This document shows positions 51,370 to 64,000 of a stretch of 64,000 bases of DNA, in pieces (position 1 is the first letter of the stretch; each line of letters opens with the position of its first letter). Both the position numbers and the translations under genes were made by a program. The notes below the pieces were generated by a model. It searched no databases. It was not told the origin of the DNA and worked only from the letters and a program-made list of their open reading frames with translations. Source of the DNA: Symbiodinium natans (lineage: Eukaryota; Sar; Dinophyceae; Suessiales; Symbiodiniaceae); contig CAJNDS010002328.1 of the NCBI GenBank assembly GCA_905221605.1, positions 312,001 through 376,000 of the forward strand, read 5' to 3'.

Positions 51370-53335
51370 TGGACCTTGTTGAGTTTGGTACGAGCAAATG
51401 CTGACAGCAGCGTTGACACGCTTAGGCATCCACCTGACGGGAGCCAGAATCACTGTCGACCGATAGATGCATCAGGGAGACCCATTGGCTTGCAGAAACG
51501 GCTGAGGAAGAACATCAAAGAAATGAATCTTGCCGTAAGTTTTCCCGTGCTGGGTAAATTGCTGCAAGCTGCGAGGCAGCACTGAGCCTTTGAGCTTTGC
51601 GTATTCCTGCATATCGAGGACGGACGAAGAGTTTCAAAAGTTTTCGGCGGCCCTGAACAAGCTCAAGAACAACTGGTCACTTTGTGATGATCCATCCAGA
51701 TGTCCGGAACTCAAAGGTTGTGATTTTGTGAATCATGAAGCTAAGCAAAAGGCTTGCAAGGAGACGTAAGAAGGCAGTCATGACGGCAAGTACGCGGAGG
51801 TTTGGACGACTTCCCATACACGTATGATTCTCTTCTGGCTTTCCATCCGATTCTCGGCAATTTAAAGCGATTTGCGTATGAAGCCATGTCTTCATGGGAG
51901 TCCCATGTCTCCCATCATGTCTCCCATGCCCAGCGTTGACAGAGCGTGGAGAGGTACTGTCACCGGGATGCTCAAGAGTTTTTGGTCATGCACCGACGCT
52001 TGCTCTTTGAAGTTGAAACTCAACTTCAAAGGCTGCTTGACACCGATGGGCGAGCCATGTACTGTTTGCATGTTTTGCAAGAGCGAGACAGAGAGAGCTT
52101 TGTTGTGATGTGACTTGCCGTATCTTTTCAATAAGCGATCGCTTTGCAAGTGGCCCCCCGCACTTCCGTTTTGTTTGTAAGATAAGCTAGTTGTTGAAGT
52201 CATGCAGTCATATATTCATGTGGGTTTTGACTTTTGCTGGCAGTGCGGTCTTCAGCAGGCTATCTCATGATTGCAGTGTGACTTTTCCATACTGGAACTC
52301 TCACCGAGATGCGGGAGATCTTTGGGGCTTGGCGCTCAGAGGCTTTCAACAACTCTTCGCAACTTTACGTTGGGAGCATTCGTCGCACAGGTGTCTCGGA
52401 GGTTTGGTCTGAGAACCGGTATGGCCGTCCTGAAGGCGGCAGGCGTCCTAATGACGATGATGCATGGTGCTCGACGCCATCGGATCGCCAGAGGTGTGCA
52501 GGGACCCAAGCGTTGACAGAAAAACGTATGACAAGAATTTGTGAAGAGCCGCTGCTGCATGAATCTTGTTGGCTCAGGTGACGGAAGGAGTTGCTGCTGG
52601 TTGGACAGAGCGTCCTCTTGTATCCAGGAGCAGCTGCCCCTTGGTTGCACCTTGCTTGCGAGAATTGTGTGCCCGCGAACAACTTCATTGAAGCCGAGTG
52701 CAGGTATCTCAGTTCTCGGCCTGTGTCCCTTTGTTTGTTTTTTTTTTGTGACAATTGAGTGAAGGCTCTTATTGCGTGAACCGGAATCCACGCCAGTTGG
52801 CGCTCACGGCTTTTCCAGTTCTCATGGCATCTCGGCAGCTTGGAGCCGCGGTTTTCTGAGCGGTGCCTGCAGACATTCCAATAGTTGTCTAACATGGCGA
52901 GATGTCTTTCGAGCCAAAAAAGCAAAAGCGGTTGACAGGCAGGCCTGTACCGGAGGACCAGGTTCGAAGAGTTCCAGACTTGGCTTGAAGCTGTTCATGC
53001 ACAGCTTCACATTGCCATAGGCCGGACCATGGAGACGCTTTTGTAGTGGTTGTATTTCTTCTCCAGTTCTTGGCTCTTGGACTGGTACGTTGCTGCACCA
53101 GATCCCTCTGGACATTGTGGCATGAGTGTCAGACAGCAGATGGCATGACTGCAAGCTCAGCGGCAAGACTTCGTCGCAGCTTAATGCACAGCATTTCGTA
53201 GAAGCGGCGGCCTCAGGCGGAGACATGGCCGTTCTTCCCTTTGCAACAGCTGATCCAGTTTTCCTGCTGCATCACTCCTACGTCGACTACTTGTTCTTCC
53301 TTTGGCAGGCCGTGATGCAGATGAAGAATGAATGA
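51370..53335 (+). CDS. tyrosinase-domain protein, multi-exon
   Basis: Conserved type-3 copper enzyme blocks appear in order in several frames, implying introns. Exon a ends RLRKNIKEMNLA at 51534, followed by GTAAGT. Exon b begins about 51632 with FQKFSAALNKLKNNW. Around 51955-52100 CHRDAQEFLVMHRRLLFEVE provides the copper-A His residues (usually H...FLPWHRxxLxxxE). Around 52254-52316 SVTFPYWNSHRDAG matches the central PYWDW block. Around 52968-53048 FEEFQTWLEAVHAQLHIAIG provides the first copper-B His pair. Around 53217-53325 DPVFLLHHSYVDYLFFLWQ matches the copper-B signature. Copper ligands are thus conserved. Such enzymes oxidise phenols. Exon boundaries other than the first donor are not fixed, and the gene probably continues past 53335. 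The domain call is strong; the gene model is partial. Confidence 0.75.
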
Positions 53336-56300
53336 TGTCTATTGGTGACTGCAAAGAATGAACATTCCCTGCAAAGCCCACAAAGACTTTCAAGTAAATT
53401 CTTCCGGTGGGGATGATATGTATCTGAGATTCTTGCTGATCAGGTTCACCAGCATGATTTGGGAAATCAGGAGTGGAATTGTCAGAACTGTGCCTCGGAA
53501 GAATGGCAGAGCTGTCAGACAGCAGATGAGCGCAACGCTTGTTCGTGCACTACAAGGTCATAGCGCAATGACATTCTGGAACACGCCTAGAAGCGAGTGG
53601 ATGGGAAAGTTCAATGCTGAACATCGCTGCTACGAGGTGCAGAAAGCCTTGGCTTTTACGAGAAACAGTTGTCGCGCGTTCAGGGCATCGCGGCGTAGCT
53701 ATCTAAAGTTCATTCCTTCCGGCGGCCTGAAAGTTCGGGGAGCTGTCTGGTGGAATGTCTGCGTGACATGGCTTGATCTACTCTGCATCTGTGGACAGTC
53801 ACCTGCAATGCACTGCGATGGCAACGCAGGTCCCGCGGTCGAATCCAACTGCGTGCGTTGGGTACTCGGGCCCAATTAAGCGAGGCCAGCACTTTGGCGG
53901 TTGGCTTGGTGGTTGCCTTGGTTGTCTAGACTTGCTTTGCTGATTCCTTATCTTCAGGGCGGCTTGCGTGTGCACAGGATTCTTATCGCATAGGGTCTGC
54001 CTGTTTCTGTTACATGGCTTACATGGCTTTACGTGGACAGCCCCTTCTTGTTTGGCTCTGTCCTTTGCCAGATCGCATATCTGGCACATCGTCGATGGTT
54101 GCGCCTGGTGCGCCTTGGGGCTCTCCAAACCGATCTGATATTGGACTAGAAAGCGTCATGTCGCAGGATGCAAGAACACCTTACATCCCGGTCCCTCTCA
54201 AAAGTTGTTGCTGTTGACATGTGCGTTGCACTCTATCCAGAGAGCCCCGTCATGACACAGTTTCTTGGGCTGCGGCTAATCGCAGGTACGGCTCCTGTGA
54301 GTCCTGTCATTGCAGATGCAGCAGATGCAGAGAGAGAAATTGACGATTGTTTCACGGCGGCAGAATCTTTCCTACGAGTGATGGAGAATTAGCAGAGTTT
54401 GGTGCCCAAATCGTTAGAACTGCGCAAGTGAGCCAGCCCCTGAAGCCTTCGCAGCTAGTAATGCGGGAGGGTTAGAAGGGCTAAAGTTTTTCTCACTGCC
54501 TTGAAGATCACTCAGCCAAAGGGTGCGGCCACTTTCAAGAAACGACAGCGACAGCAGTGACAGCCAGAATGCACGAAATTCATGGGTCAGCATTTTGCAG
54601 AATGGATCGGAGCAACATGTTAGAATCAATGTTCCTTCCATGCGGTGCTGTCTTGACAATCCAGCTCAAGGTGTGGAGGAGTTGCTGGACGACATCGAGG
54701 AAGGCAAGTTGACTTCTGCGCAGATTGAAGAGCAGGTCGTGCTGACGAGCAAGCTGCGAGTGAGCCATTGCTGCAATGAATCATCCATGTTTTTCAGCAA
54801 CGTTCAGCAATGTTGCAAGCAATCTGAAGCACCTCCAGTCAAAAGCTGCACGTGAGGGGTCCTATGAAGCAAATCTGCCGAGAGTTCTTTGGCTCCATGA
54901 GGCGCCTCCTATGTTCACAATTTTTGAAAGGAAGGTCTCCTTGTTAACGCCTTTGTCAAGCTTGTGTGTCATCGTTGTTTTGCTGGGTTTTAGTCATTTT
55001 AGTCCTTACATTGTCGAGACTGGAAGGTACATGCATGGCAAGCATGCCGAGCATATGGAGCAAGTGCTGGACAGCAGGACAGCCGCCCTTTGTGGTTTGT
55101 GCCAGAAGATATCAGATCAGCTCCGACCAGAAGAAAGCTGAGTTTTCTTGCCGGACAGTCCACCTCACTTGGGTTTTCTCATGCCAGGATCAATTCTTGC
55201 CAAGCGATGGAAGTTCTAAACTTCAAGGAGCAAGAAAAGTTCCAGTCGTGTCCTCAGTTTGTTCGTTCCAAACGTTGAAAGGCTCCGGTTTTCCGGGTTA
55301 GGTGACGCGGTGAAACCATTGCAAACCATTCCTTGGGGGGGGGGGGGGGGGTGGCGGTCTAGAACTAGGCAGGACCCAAGCAAGGACAAAACACTGTAAA
55401 GTAGGCTCCTGCCCCTTTGGATGTCCTTATAGCTTCTGACGTGCGTAGCGACTTGCCATGGTTCTGGGATGTTCTGGGTGTCTAGGAATGTTGAGATGGG
55501 TTGAGTCTGAAGGCTGAGTAGCGCTGGAGTTTTGGTCCTGATATGTCGGACATTTCTGGAAGATTGCTTCAAGCAAGCATGGCAGTTCAATGGCATTGTC
55601 TGGCAAGGTTCGATCCCATTGCCACTAAGAGTGAGAAGAGGCGACGGGCTAAAGTGGCGGTGGCATTTCTGTGTAGACATTGCTGCAAGCTCCATGTCAC
55701 TGCCGCCTGTCTCAGTACGAGTGAGGACCGAAGTCAAATGCCGACGTGCTGAAGCCCATCCTCCGTAGAGCTTCTCATGCAGTGGGCAGAAGTGAGGCAG
55801 CTTGTGGTGTCCTCATCTGCCTGCGGAGGGGCACGGTGCAATATCTCGGAACACCTGACCGGCCCACACGAGGATGGACGAGCTTGAGCTGCCATCGTAA
55901 GGTTAGCGTCAAGGTGCGCTGCTTGCAGCGCAGAACACTTTTTAAAAGCTAGTTAATGCTTAATGTTTTGTATAAGTCCCGGAAGTCTGCGAAGGAGACA
56001 TTCCGAGTGATGTTCTGTGAGTAAATACCCCCCCCAAAAAAAACTCGTCTCCAAGAGATTTGGTTGATCGTAGGCCAGAAGCTGTACGCTGTACAGAGCT
56101 CTCTCCCGGTTCCGTTATGGGCGTTTATGGATACAGCTCCGCCTGCTTGAAGAAAGATAGGTCGGTATCTTGAGCCAGAATCGCTACTTTCGAAACCTCA
56201 ACCACTTGACTTTATGTGGAGTTGCTCAACCTCACTTGTCTTAAAGATCTTGAAGTAAGCTAGGCCGAAGGTTCGACATGCCCGCAATTCTACGTTTGCT

Positions 56301-59300
56301 TTGTGCTTGCGTTGCCTTGCTTTCCTGTCAGCTTGACCGTTGCGTCCTTCGATCCTTCAGGGGAGCTAGCTCAATCCACGACAATTATGCAACCGCTACT
56401 GTCCCAAGCCACATTGGCGACAATGCATGACGTCCAAGAGATCAGGATGATAGGCGTAGCAGCTGCGACCGGTCACTCCTCACAAGATTGGCTTGTAACG
56501 TAGTTCTTTTTTCGTGCTTGCAACAGGCATTTGCATACTGATTCGCCTCATAGAATCGACAGTGATTCCGCACGGCTGTAGTTTGAGGTCGAAGCTTTTG
56601 AGCACTCAGATGATGTTACTGGAACTAACACATCCTTGAACAGCAGCACCATCAATACCTGCCTCAGCTTGCTATCATCTGATGGCAGTGACCTCGCGGC
56701 GGTCTTTCAGGTCAGAATGAGAGCTGCTTTGTGACCTACGAGTTCTGTTTTTGTGTGCCCGTGCCATCCCGTGCCTTTACTACTGACTCCGGACTCTGTT
56801 TCTTTGCAGGTCCTCAATAGGAAAGGAAAAGTTTCAGCATGCCTGATGCAGAGGCCCCGCTGGAGATGGCAACCCTTGCGTCAGGCATCGCAGGTGCATG
56901 CTTCTGCTGCAGCTGCTATGTTCAAAGCGATTTCCGTCTCATGCTTGCATATCGTTCCTTTTCTTTCTGAATCCCAAAACACCGGAGCATTGGAGGGCCC
57001 AAGGTGTGTGTGGGGCTGAGGGACGATTGAACAAGGCTCTCTGGCCCAAACCTGCACAAAACTCGCTGAATCCAACCCTAACCCCATCGAATGCCTTCCG
57101 TTTGGTAGGGCTGGTGCTTCCGGGGAGAAGGGAGGCTGAGCCTCAGTACAGAAAGTGTACAGAATGCCCAAACCTGCTCAAGCAGGACCACCCCCAGCCC
57201 CCACCAACTACCTCAATCTTCTTGACCGTGATGTGAAGTGCGGTCTCCTCTGGCAAAGGCCGATGCTTTACCACGCGCAAGCGCATGGTTCGGGGCAAGG
57301 CTTGCAGTGGATTGCATGGCGGATCTGCTTGGTTTCCCTTTGTTGACTCTGATCATTTCTGATCAGAGGCCTATCACTGTTGGAGTGCCCGAGAACTTAG
57401 CAGCACTGTTTTGCTCTAGCATGCTGTACTCTTATGAGCTGGAGCGGCAGCCGAGGCCCGACCGTGTCAAAGGGCTCTATCGCGCCACACGTGCGCCACG
57501 AAGGGCGCTTTCGCTGCGGGACAAGGCGGGTAAAAGCAGTGGCCGCCACTGATGGAAGTCATGCACACTCGATTGCCACGAGTGCGGCATCCATTGTTGC
57601 ACAAAGCCCCGTCTCGACCAGGTGGACCACTTCCTCCTGCAACTAGAGCAGATGTCATCCGAGAGGCAGCTGCTTTGTATCGCAGTCCCAATGCTGTTCC
57701 CACACTTCTATCTGGATTTCCTGTGGAAATCTTACTCCTCGTTTTTGTGGTTTTTTTCTCAATCTCATGCCTACCTGTAGCTGCAAGAAGCGGTGGAAGT
57801 CGCAATCGATAAGGGTCACCAACCAACTTTCATCCTACCCTGCTTTGCAGATTCTGTCTTGCGTGGTTCCATCAGCACCAAGCGTTTGCGAATCAATTTT
57901 TGTTGGTAGTTTTGTGCTTGACGATAAAGGTTGGGTGGAAGCCTGTGCAGATACAGGATTTCTGAACATGTTTCGCTGTTCTTGAATGAATCTCTGTTTT
58001 GAAGACCACATCATGATGTTTTCACGTCGGTGCCAGCTGAACACGCAGTGCCCTTTTCGCTTTTCACGTCTTCTCCCACAGGGTTCACAGTTCAACAGGA
58101 AGGCCAACACGTACGTTGCAGACTTCCCATGCCTCTCCGCCTGCTTACTTACTGGCCATTCCTTGCCGAGGAGCCGAGGAGAATGGCCGACTAAAAATCT
58201 AACAACCTCTCTGAGTGGGGGAAAAGGGTTTTCAGGGCTTGGAGGGTTTACGACTGTCAGGCTTATGGTTCCCAGAGTTATCCTAAACTTCTGGCAGCCC
58301 TCCTTTTACACAACAACCGTCGCCAACGACGCGTTTGAGGCCTTGGCTGCCTGTTCAGCTTCAAACCTTGCCAGGACAGACCCGTCGAAGCTGCGCTTCC
58401 AAAGATTGCTCAAGGCAGCTGTGGCTCTCGGAGCAGGGTTCGCTTTGATGACCCCGGCAGACGCATGCAGGAGCTTCATGAAGCGCATGCGGTGTTGTCC
58501 TCTTCTGATTTTCTGCGGATCACTGTGGCAGCCTTGGCTTTGACATGCTTTTGTCGCTCACACACACAAAAAAAGTCACCCAGAAGTAAGAATGCTAGGC
58601 GTACGACATGTCATGATGACTATAACCCTCCCTAGGATTAGTTCTGGTGCTGGGTCCTTACCCTTCGGGATTGTCCAGGTTCTTCTCGCCTCCTGATCAT
58701 CTTTTTCTCACCCTCGGTGTGGGGTTGTTTCGGATTTAATCCACGGCTCCTCGCCTCCTCGCCTCATCGCCCAGCCTCCCAGGCCTGATCCCTCCATGGA
58801 GTGCCCACCCCGCCAAAGAAGCCCGCAGAGCGTCTCGCCGAGTATTCCTGGAGTGCCACTGCAGAGAAGCCCGCAGAGAGACGCGCAGCGAAGTCCGCAA
58901 GAGTGCCGCCGAGTATCCTTGAAGTGCCCACTCTCAGACAACTCTGCAGAGATTCCCGCAAGAGAAGCCTGCGGCGAAGTTTCCGTAATTCCCGCCCGAA
59001 AACGGCAGGATGGCTCCCACATCATGGAGCTGTAGGGTGGGGATCATCGAAGTGTTTGATTTGGGAAGTGCCTCTCTAGAAGTAAGATCTTTTGTGAAGC
59101 AATGCTGACATGTGTAATTCGGTTTCACATGTGAGGCTTCTCTGTCCGAGCACCTGCTGGTTGTGCATTCCGAAGCTGCGACGTCCTACCCTGAGAATGA
59201 CGCTCATGGATCGGATGATGCATTGTTGGGTGACTTCGTGAGCTTCATTCCTCAGCATCAATGTGGAAGGGGTTGTCAGTTGAGAAGAGAACGGGAGAGA

Positions 59301-60113
59301 AGATCAAACCACCAAGGCCTTTGCTGACGGTTGCTGCCCAACGTTTGGCAGCCGAGTCCTGTGAAGTGAAGTGAAACGGAGACCCACAATCAGACGTGCG
59401 TGTCGGTTCTTGGCAGTGGAGGAATATGCCGGGATGCAATTGCTGCAAGTGCCGTCTTGCAGCTGCCTGCAAAGATCATTCAGGTTGCCAGCATCGAAGC
59501 ATCTGATGCAAGCATCTTAGTTGCAAGAGCTCGGCTTCTGTCGTGGTTCGCTTGTGCTGCTTCATCCGTGGATAAAGTGTGTGGAATGATGTCGCCACGG
59601 CCATGGAAGGGGACCGAAATCTTGGTGCGGGAGGCTTCAGCGGCAGGGAAGGGTGGATGGGCGGATCGGGGGTTCGCCTTCACAGAAAGGCCAAGGTTCA
59701 CAAAGCGCCAAGGTGGCGGACTGCAATGTGTTCTTGCAAGCATTCCTAGTATGCAGACTTTGTTTATCACGGAGTAACGACGCTCTTGCATCCATGGTGC
59801 TGATGTTGACGATGTTTAGTGGTCTACTGAAACAAGTATGGCCTGGTGTGACTCACAGGTGAATTAGCTTCTGGCTGCTTATCGATCGGCCTCTTTGCCT
59901 CTGCCCAAAGCATTGTGCAGGCACAAATGCTGTGACCGTGGGAAGAGTCTCCACACTGTACAGATTGAGCACCTGCACGCTGCTGCTCTTGACCCAGGGA
60001 AATCTGGCAGAAACTCGAGCAGCACTCGAAAAGTTGCTGCCCCGAGCACTGGAGGCGTGGGAAGTTCCGGAGTTTTTCAGACGTGGCTTGTGTAGCTGCG
60101 TGCAGCTGTGCGT
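53336..60113. other. candidate exons, no identified gene
   Basis: A Cys-rich frame at about 53449-53562 (NQEWNCQNCASEEWQSCQTA) may be a further exon of the tyrosinase gene. Other open segments (for example 54676-54760, 58046-58480, 59400-59700) look partly protein-like but have no recognised domain. A G17 homopolymer lies at about 55337-55353 and a C8A9 run at about 56030-56043. Short introns probably break the frames. Confidence 0.3.
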
Positions 60114-60232
60114 AGCTATAAATGTGTAGCTATGTGTAGATATATGGAGCGATGTGTAGCTATGTGTAGCTATGTGTGGCTATGTGTAGCTATGTGTAGC
60201 TATGTGTAGCTATGTGTAGCTATGTATAGTTG
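60114..60232. repeat. 10-bp tandem repeat (TAGCTATGTG)n
   Basis: About 11-12 copies occur, with single variants ('atatggagcg', 'tggctatgtg', 'tagctatgta'). Confidence 0.9.
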
Positions 60233-60929
60233 TCTTCTTGCGGGCAGGCTCCTACTCCAACCTCGCAGACATCGCAAGCCGAATGTCTTTCCAAGCGTGC
60301 CCCTCAGCACTCTCAGGAAAAGTGAGTGAGTGGTGAGAGCAGCCAGATGCAGCAAGTGATTCGGAGTGAGGCCGCTGTTGGCTGCGGCGTTGTGCTGGCC
60401 GTTGCGAACCTGAGTTCCGTGAGGTGTCTTCTGTCTGAGTTTGGGGATGCTTGTCGCGTGAGGTTAAACGTGGACATGTCATCTGCCGTGTCTGTCGTGC
60501 TTGCAGAGGACTTAAACATTTTGAAGAGATCTGCAACACTGCGACCGCACGATTCTAGATGTGCACCATGAGTGCTTGGCCCTGCTGAGTCGGCGAGCAG
60601 GCATCTGTTAACAAGATTTAAGTAGGATTCACCGTAATGTAAGAACACCGACTCGAGTGCAGCGTCATAGAGTCATAAGTCATAAAGGAGTCTTTTTGGC
60701 GAGCGCAGCGAGACACGGCCTTTGCAGGCACCAAGCCATTCGTGTTGTTGGTGTGAGTCCCGGAGAGATCATGGGGTCCTCGTCTATCTTTGCAGGTGCA
60801 CCCAAAAGCATTGCCAGGGCCGTGGGAGCGCTCGGCCTGCTGCAGGCATATACCGCAGATTTATCAACTACATTTTGAGACTCTGTGGAACACTGGTGGT
60901 ACACGTCTTGCAGTATGCTTGCAGTTCTT

Positions 60930-60978
60930 ACAGAAGAGTACTCAGTAGAGTACTCAGTAGAGTACTCAGTAGAGTACA
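60930..60978. repeat. 12-bp tandem repeat (GAGTACTCAGTA)n
   Basis: Four copies, the last shortened to 'gagtacagtag'. GAGTACTC within each unit is itself palindromic. Confidence 0.85.
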
Positions 60979-61084
60979 GTAGCACAAGTTGTGGTGGCAG
61001 GCCAGAGGGGCTGCGCTACCGTCGGGTGTGTCCCGAGCCCTGGCCTTGGCATCCCACGCCGCGGCAGCTGACGCATCCTGACGT

Positions 61085-61240
61085 CTGTCGCCTGTAAAAC
61101 ACATCTGCATGAGAAGCTCTGTCATCAGCTCTTCGCTCTCACGCGCTTCAGAATGCACGAGCGAGAGTCATCGAGTCACTTCATCTCGCACTGGCAGCGC
61201 GTGCTGCGCCTGCTGGACCTCGACCGGCTGGATGCGGAGC
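61085..61240 (+). other. unidentified exon-like segment
   Basis: A plus frame reads LFALTRFRMHERESSSHFIS, then HWQRVLRLLDLDRLDAELPE. This has balanced composition and a helical character. A second segment near 61485-61560 reads WHEVPVDRFFNRTSLMDAGR. Both may be exons of one gene. I could not name it. Confidence 0.25.
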
Positions 61241-61794
61241 TGCCTGAGCCCCTTGGCTCATTTGGCTCGCGACAGCGTGGGGGACTGGGCTGAGGGCTTT
61301 GCGCGTGAAGGTTTAGTGGTTGCTAAGGTTGGTCCTGCTGCGCCACGGCCAGGCTCTCGTGTTTTGCGCAATATTTTGCAGCCGACCTGCACATATTATT
61401 TAAGTTGTCGAGGTCTCTTGGGCCTTGGGCTGGGCGAAAACCGCCTGACCCAGCAGGCCCAGGACATGGCAGAGGCACGCTGCATGGCACGAGGTGCCCG
61501 TGGACAGGTTCTTCAACCGCACATCTCTGATGGATGCTGGGCGTGTCATGGGTGTCGGAGAAGGCTGCTCGTGGGTGCAGGTGCTGCGGCGGTGTCCATG
61601 CTCGAGATGTGCGAGACCCTGGGGCTGCTTCGAACCATTGGAAGGCGGTTTGCTTCGAAGTGCGTTGTTCCGCTTCTCGTGTTAAGATTCAAAGCCCCCA
61701 CGTTTCAATTATAGTACGCCATCACGTGAGTCCTTTCCTCCTCCTCCCCCCCTTCCTGCCTCCCTTCCCGACGGATCCTTTTGGTCAGCCAGAT

Positions 61795-62660
61795 TCACGG
61801 CCACCAATTGCAAAGACACCAACTCGATTTTCGCAAAAAACTGAAAGTCCAGTTTCGCCAAATTCGTTTTCGCACTCGCGCTCGCGCTTCAATTCTGAAA
61901 TGTGAGAACCGCCGGGAAGTTCATTTTCGCAAGGTTTGAACGCCAATGGGCCGTCCATTTTCGCAAAAAGGTCGGAATTTCGAAAGTTCAAAAAACAGCG
62001 AAAACAATTCGAACTTTAGCTCCTGGATTCAGCTCCGAACCAAAACCTTATACGGATAACTTACAAACCGCCCTCCCCCCCAAGCCTCAGGGATGAACAC
62101 TCCTCTCTCCCCCCCCGGCACAGCCAACAATTCCCATGTTCTGGGGAAGGATTCCGACTGTACGGCTGCCCCTGGAAGTTGGTCCACCAAAACATCGGGG
62201 TTTCAAGGGTTGCAAAAGGGCTGCATAGGAAGCACTTTGCAAGAGTTTGGAACCTGAGCACTTACGCCTAAGTTCGGAATTGTTCGTGAGTTCGCAAAGA
62301 TTCGGAACATGCAAAATCGCAACAACTCGACTTCTTTGCGAAGATGCGACAATCCGAAAGTCACTTTTGCGTCCGTGCGCCAGACCCCAACTCGAAAATT
62401 CGAAAGTCTCGTGTTTTCGCGTCCACCTGCCAGATTCAAGCTCGAAATCTTCAAAAGTGTTGATTTTTCTGAAAGAGCCCCGCGCAAATAGAACACTTTT
62501 CGGTTTTTCGCGTCCGAGCCATTTTGAATTGCTGTGTCCGCGCCCCAGAGTCAAATTCGAAAGCTCAGAAAATTTCGAATTTTGCGAAAGTGCTTCGCGC
62601 AATTTTTGCCGTACGTGCCATTGTGAGTTTTCGCGTCCACCCGCCAGGCTGTCAATCATG
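61795..62660. repeat. degenerate repeats with TTCGCGTCC / TCGAAA phrases
   Basis: Phrases 'ttttcgcgtccacc(t/c)gccag', 'aa(g/a)ctcgaaa' and 'tttcgcaaaa' recur about every 60-110 bp. Copies are strongly diverged. Frames through this stretch have repeated peptide text and are not supported as genes. Confidence 0.5.
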
Positions 62661-62681
62661 CGTGACACAAAGCAAACAGGT

Positions 62682-62815
62682 GGAGAGGGGGGGGGGGGCC
62701 GGTGGGGAGGGGGGGAGGGAAGGAGGGGGAGGGAAGGAGGGGGAGGGAAGGAGGGGGAGGGAAGGAGGGGGAGGGAAGGAGGAGGGAGAGGGGGAGGGAG
62801 AGGGGGAATGTGTTG
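62682..62815. repeat. G/A-rich simple repeat (GGGAGGGAAGGA)n
   Basis: Purine-only text with 12-13 bp periodicity, about 130 bp long. Such strand-asymmetric purine tracts can form triplexes. Confidence 0.9.
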
Positions 62816-64000
62816 CCAGAGTTTTTCGCGTTTTTCTTCGGTGAATGTTCGAACATGTTCGACTTTTCGAGTTTGAGTTTGGCGCGCAAACACAAAATTC
62901 GAGACTTTTAAAGCTTTGGAGTTCAACCGGCTGGCAAGTTTGGGTGGCCTGTCTGCTTGATTGCTCAGCAGTAGGAGCAGATTGCAAGTTCCATTGCAGC
63001 TGCAGGCTGACCCCGGATGAGCCTTTTGTCTTCGACTTCATCCGCTCGGCCGCCAACAATGTGGACAGGCACAGGGTTGGATTAGGCCTTCTGCAGTGTC
63101 ATGTCGGATTAGGTCCGAGCATCGACGAGCACTGACACGACAGTTTGCGGGAAGCGAAAGTTTCTGTTATTTGTTTTTTCTCTAGAGAACCACAGACTGG
63201 GGCGTGCGCACAGCACGAGGTTGAGGCATTCGAGCGAAAGAGAAAAGTCAGAGTGATTTCTTGGCACCGCCTTGGGCTGCAAGGGGCCGGTTCCCAGCTT
63301 GACCGGAGGTTTTAGGGTTCCGGGAGTTCTTATGTTCGTGCAGTTTAAAACGACATCAGTTTCCCAAAAACATGGGCACGCACAGCACAGATGGGTTGCT
63401 CTTCTAAGAAACAGAAAAGAGAAGGAGAGAGTGTGTGCAGAATAAAAAAAGACTTTGACAATAGGAATAATCGGTACAATCAACGATCGCCTGGGAAAAA
63501 GCAGCCCACATCAGGTGAGCCTGACAATCCACGGAATCTCTCCGGTGGGCATGTCGCAAGTTTTCTAAAGCGGATTCAATTTGTGGCCTTCGCTACAGAC
63601 TGCGCCGTGGCGAGCGCGTCAATCTCCGCGGCCAGCAGCAAGCTCGGCCTGTCTTCGGAGTTGATAGACTTGCACGACTTGTGATGTCTTTTGCAGTAGC
63701 TCCATGTGTCTGACGCATCGAGTTTGGAGCATTTGGCCAAGCAGCTGGCCTTTGATCCAGGCTGGACAGTTTTTGCAGCAGTGGGCACTGTGTTGTGGTT
63801 TTGCCTCCGACACATCTCCCTGTGTCAGGCACGTCGTGGGAAGAGCTTGCACAGGCCAGCAATCATCAAGACAATGAAGCCTTGCGCATAAACGAAATGT
63901 TCACCAGTGCACTGGTCCTGAGCAGGCCCCTCCTTTTCCTGCAGGATCTCCGGAAGCTGCACTTTGCCTGTTGGCGAGGTGTGAGCTCCTTCCCAGTTTC
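62816..64000. other. end of window, no identified gene
   Basis: A short plus frame near 62990-63110 (RLTPDEPFVFDFIRSAANNV) looks exon-like and unidentified. A purine-rich stretch at 63405-63460 precedes another unassigned frame (63541-63684). Confidence 0.25.

Noticed and set aside
50998-51453. Poly-glycine minus-strand frame
   Set aside because: Reverse reading of the CCN-rich proline tract.

Overview
The window looks like a nuclear scaffold of a dinoflagellate-type protist carrying an endogenous polinton-like virus (PLV). The host call is an inference. It rests on decayed reverse transcriptases of a type I associate with dinoflagellates, short introns including one with a GC donor, sparse genes among mini- and microsatellites, telomere-like degenerate repeats, and one possible spliced-leader relic. 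No rRNA, tRNA or CRISPR array was found.

Layout. 0-6.2 kb: decayed non-LTR-type reverse transcriptases on both strands; one is interrupted by a 5'-truncated LINE fragment with a 16-bp target duplication. 6.2-13.1 kb: mostly non-coding, with a 95-bp foldback element, a (CTA)n tract, a 52-bp tandem repeat and a 75-bp repeat. 13.1-16.3 kb (minus): a three-exon gene for a ~1009-aa SF3 (D5-like) helicase. 16.8-18.1 kb (minus): a Fic-domain protein. 18.2-20.3 kb: two related 34-bp minisatellites in opposite orientation, degenerate repeats and a (TCG)n tract.

20.4-33.4 kb (plus): the viral block of ten co-oriented, tightly packed genes. In order: a probable ssDNA-binding protein; a 1285-aa replicase joining an N-terminal domain, an HNH nuclease, a family B DNA polymerase and an SF1 helicase; a 43-aa ORF; a C5-cytosine methyltransferase with one frameshift; an FtsK/HerA-type packaging ATPase; a minor capsid (penton-like) protein; an AT-hook protein; a 109-aa unknown; a double-jelly-roll-type major capsid protein; and a phage-like fibre ending in a peptidase S74 chaperone domain, with three frameshifts. 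Four AT-rich inverted repeats lie right after the AT-hook gene. Replication, packaging, capsid and attachment functions are all represented; no integrase, maturation protease or terminal inverted repeat was recognised. Four indels but no internal nonsense codons suggest a recent insertion or consensus errors.

33.4-64 kb: host-like, gene-poor DNA. It holds a short fragment resembling a Josephin-type peptidase, a diverged 0.4-kb duplication, an 800-bp inverted trinucleotide array, a multi-exon tyrosinase-domain gene (about 51.0-53.3 kb) and many candidate short exons that could not be assembled without transcripts.
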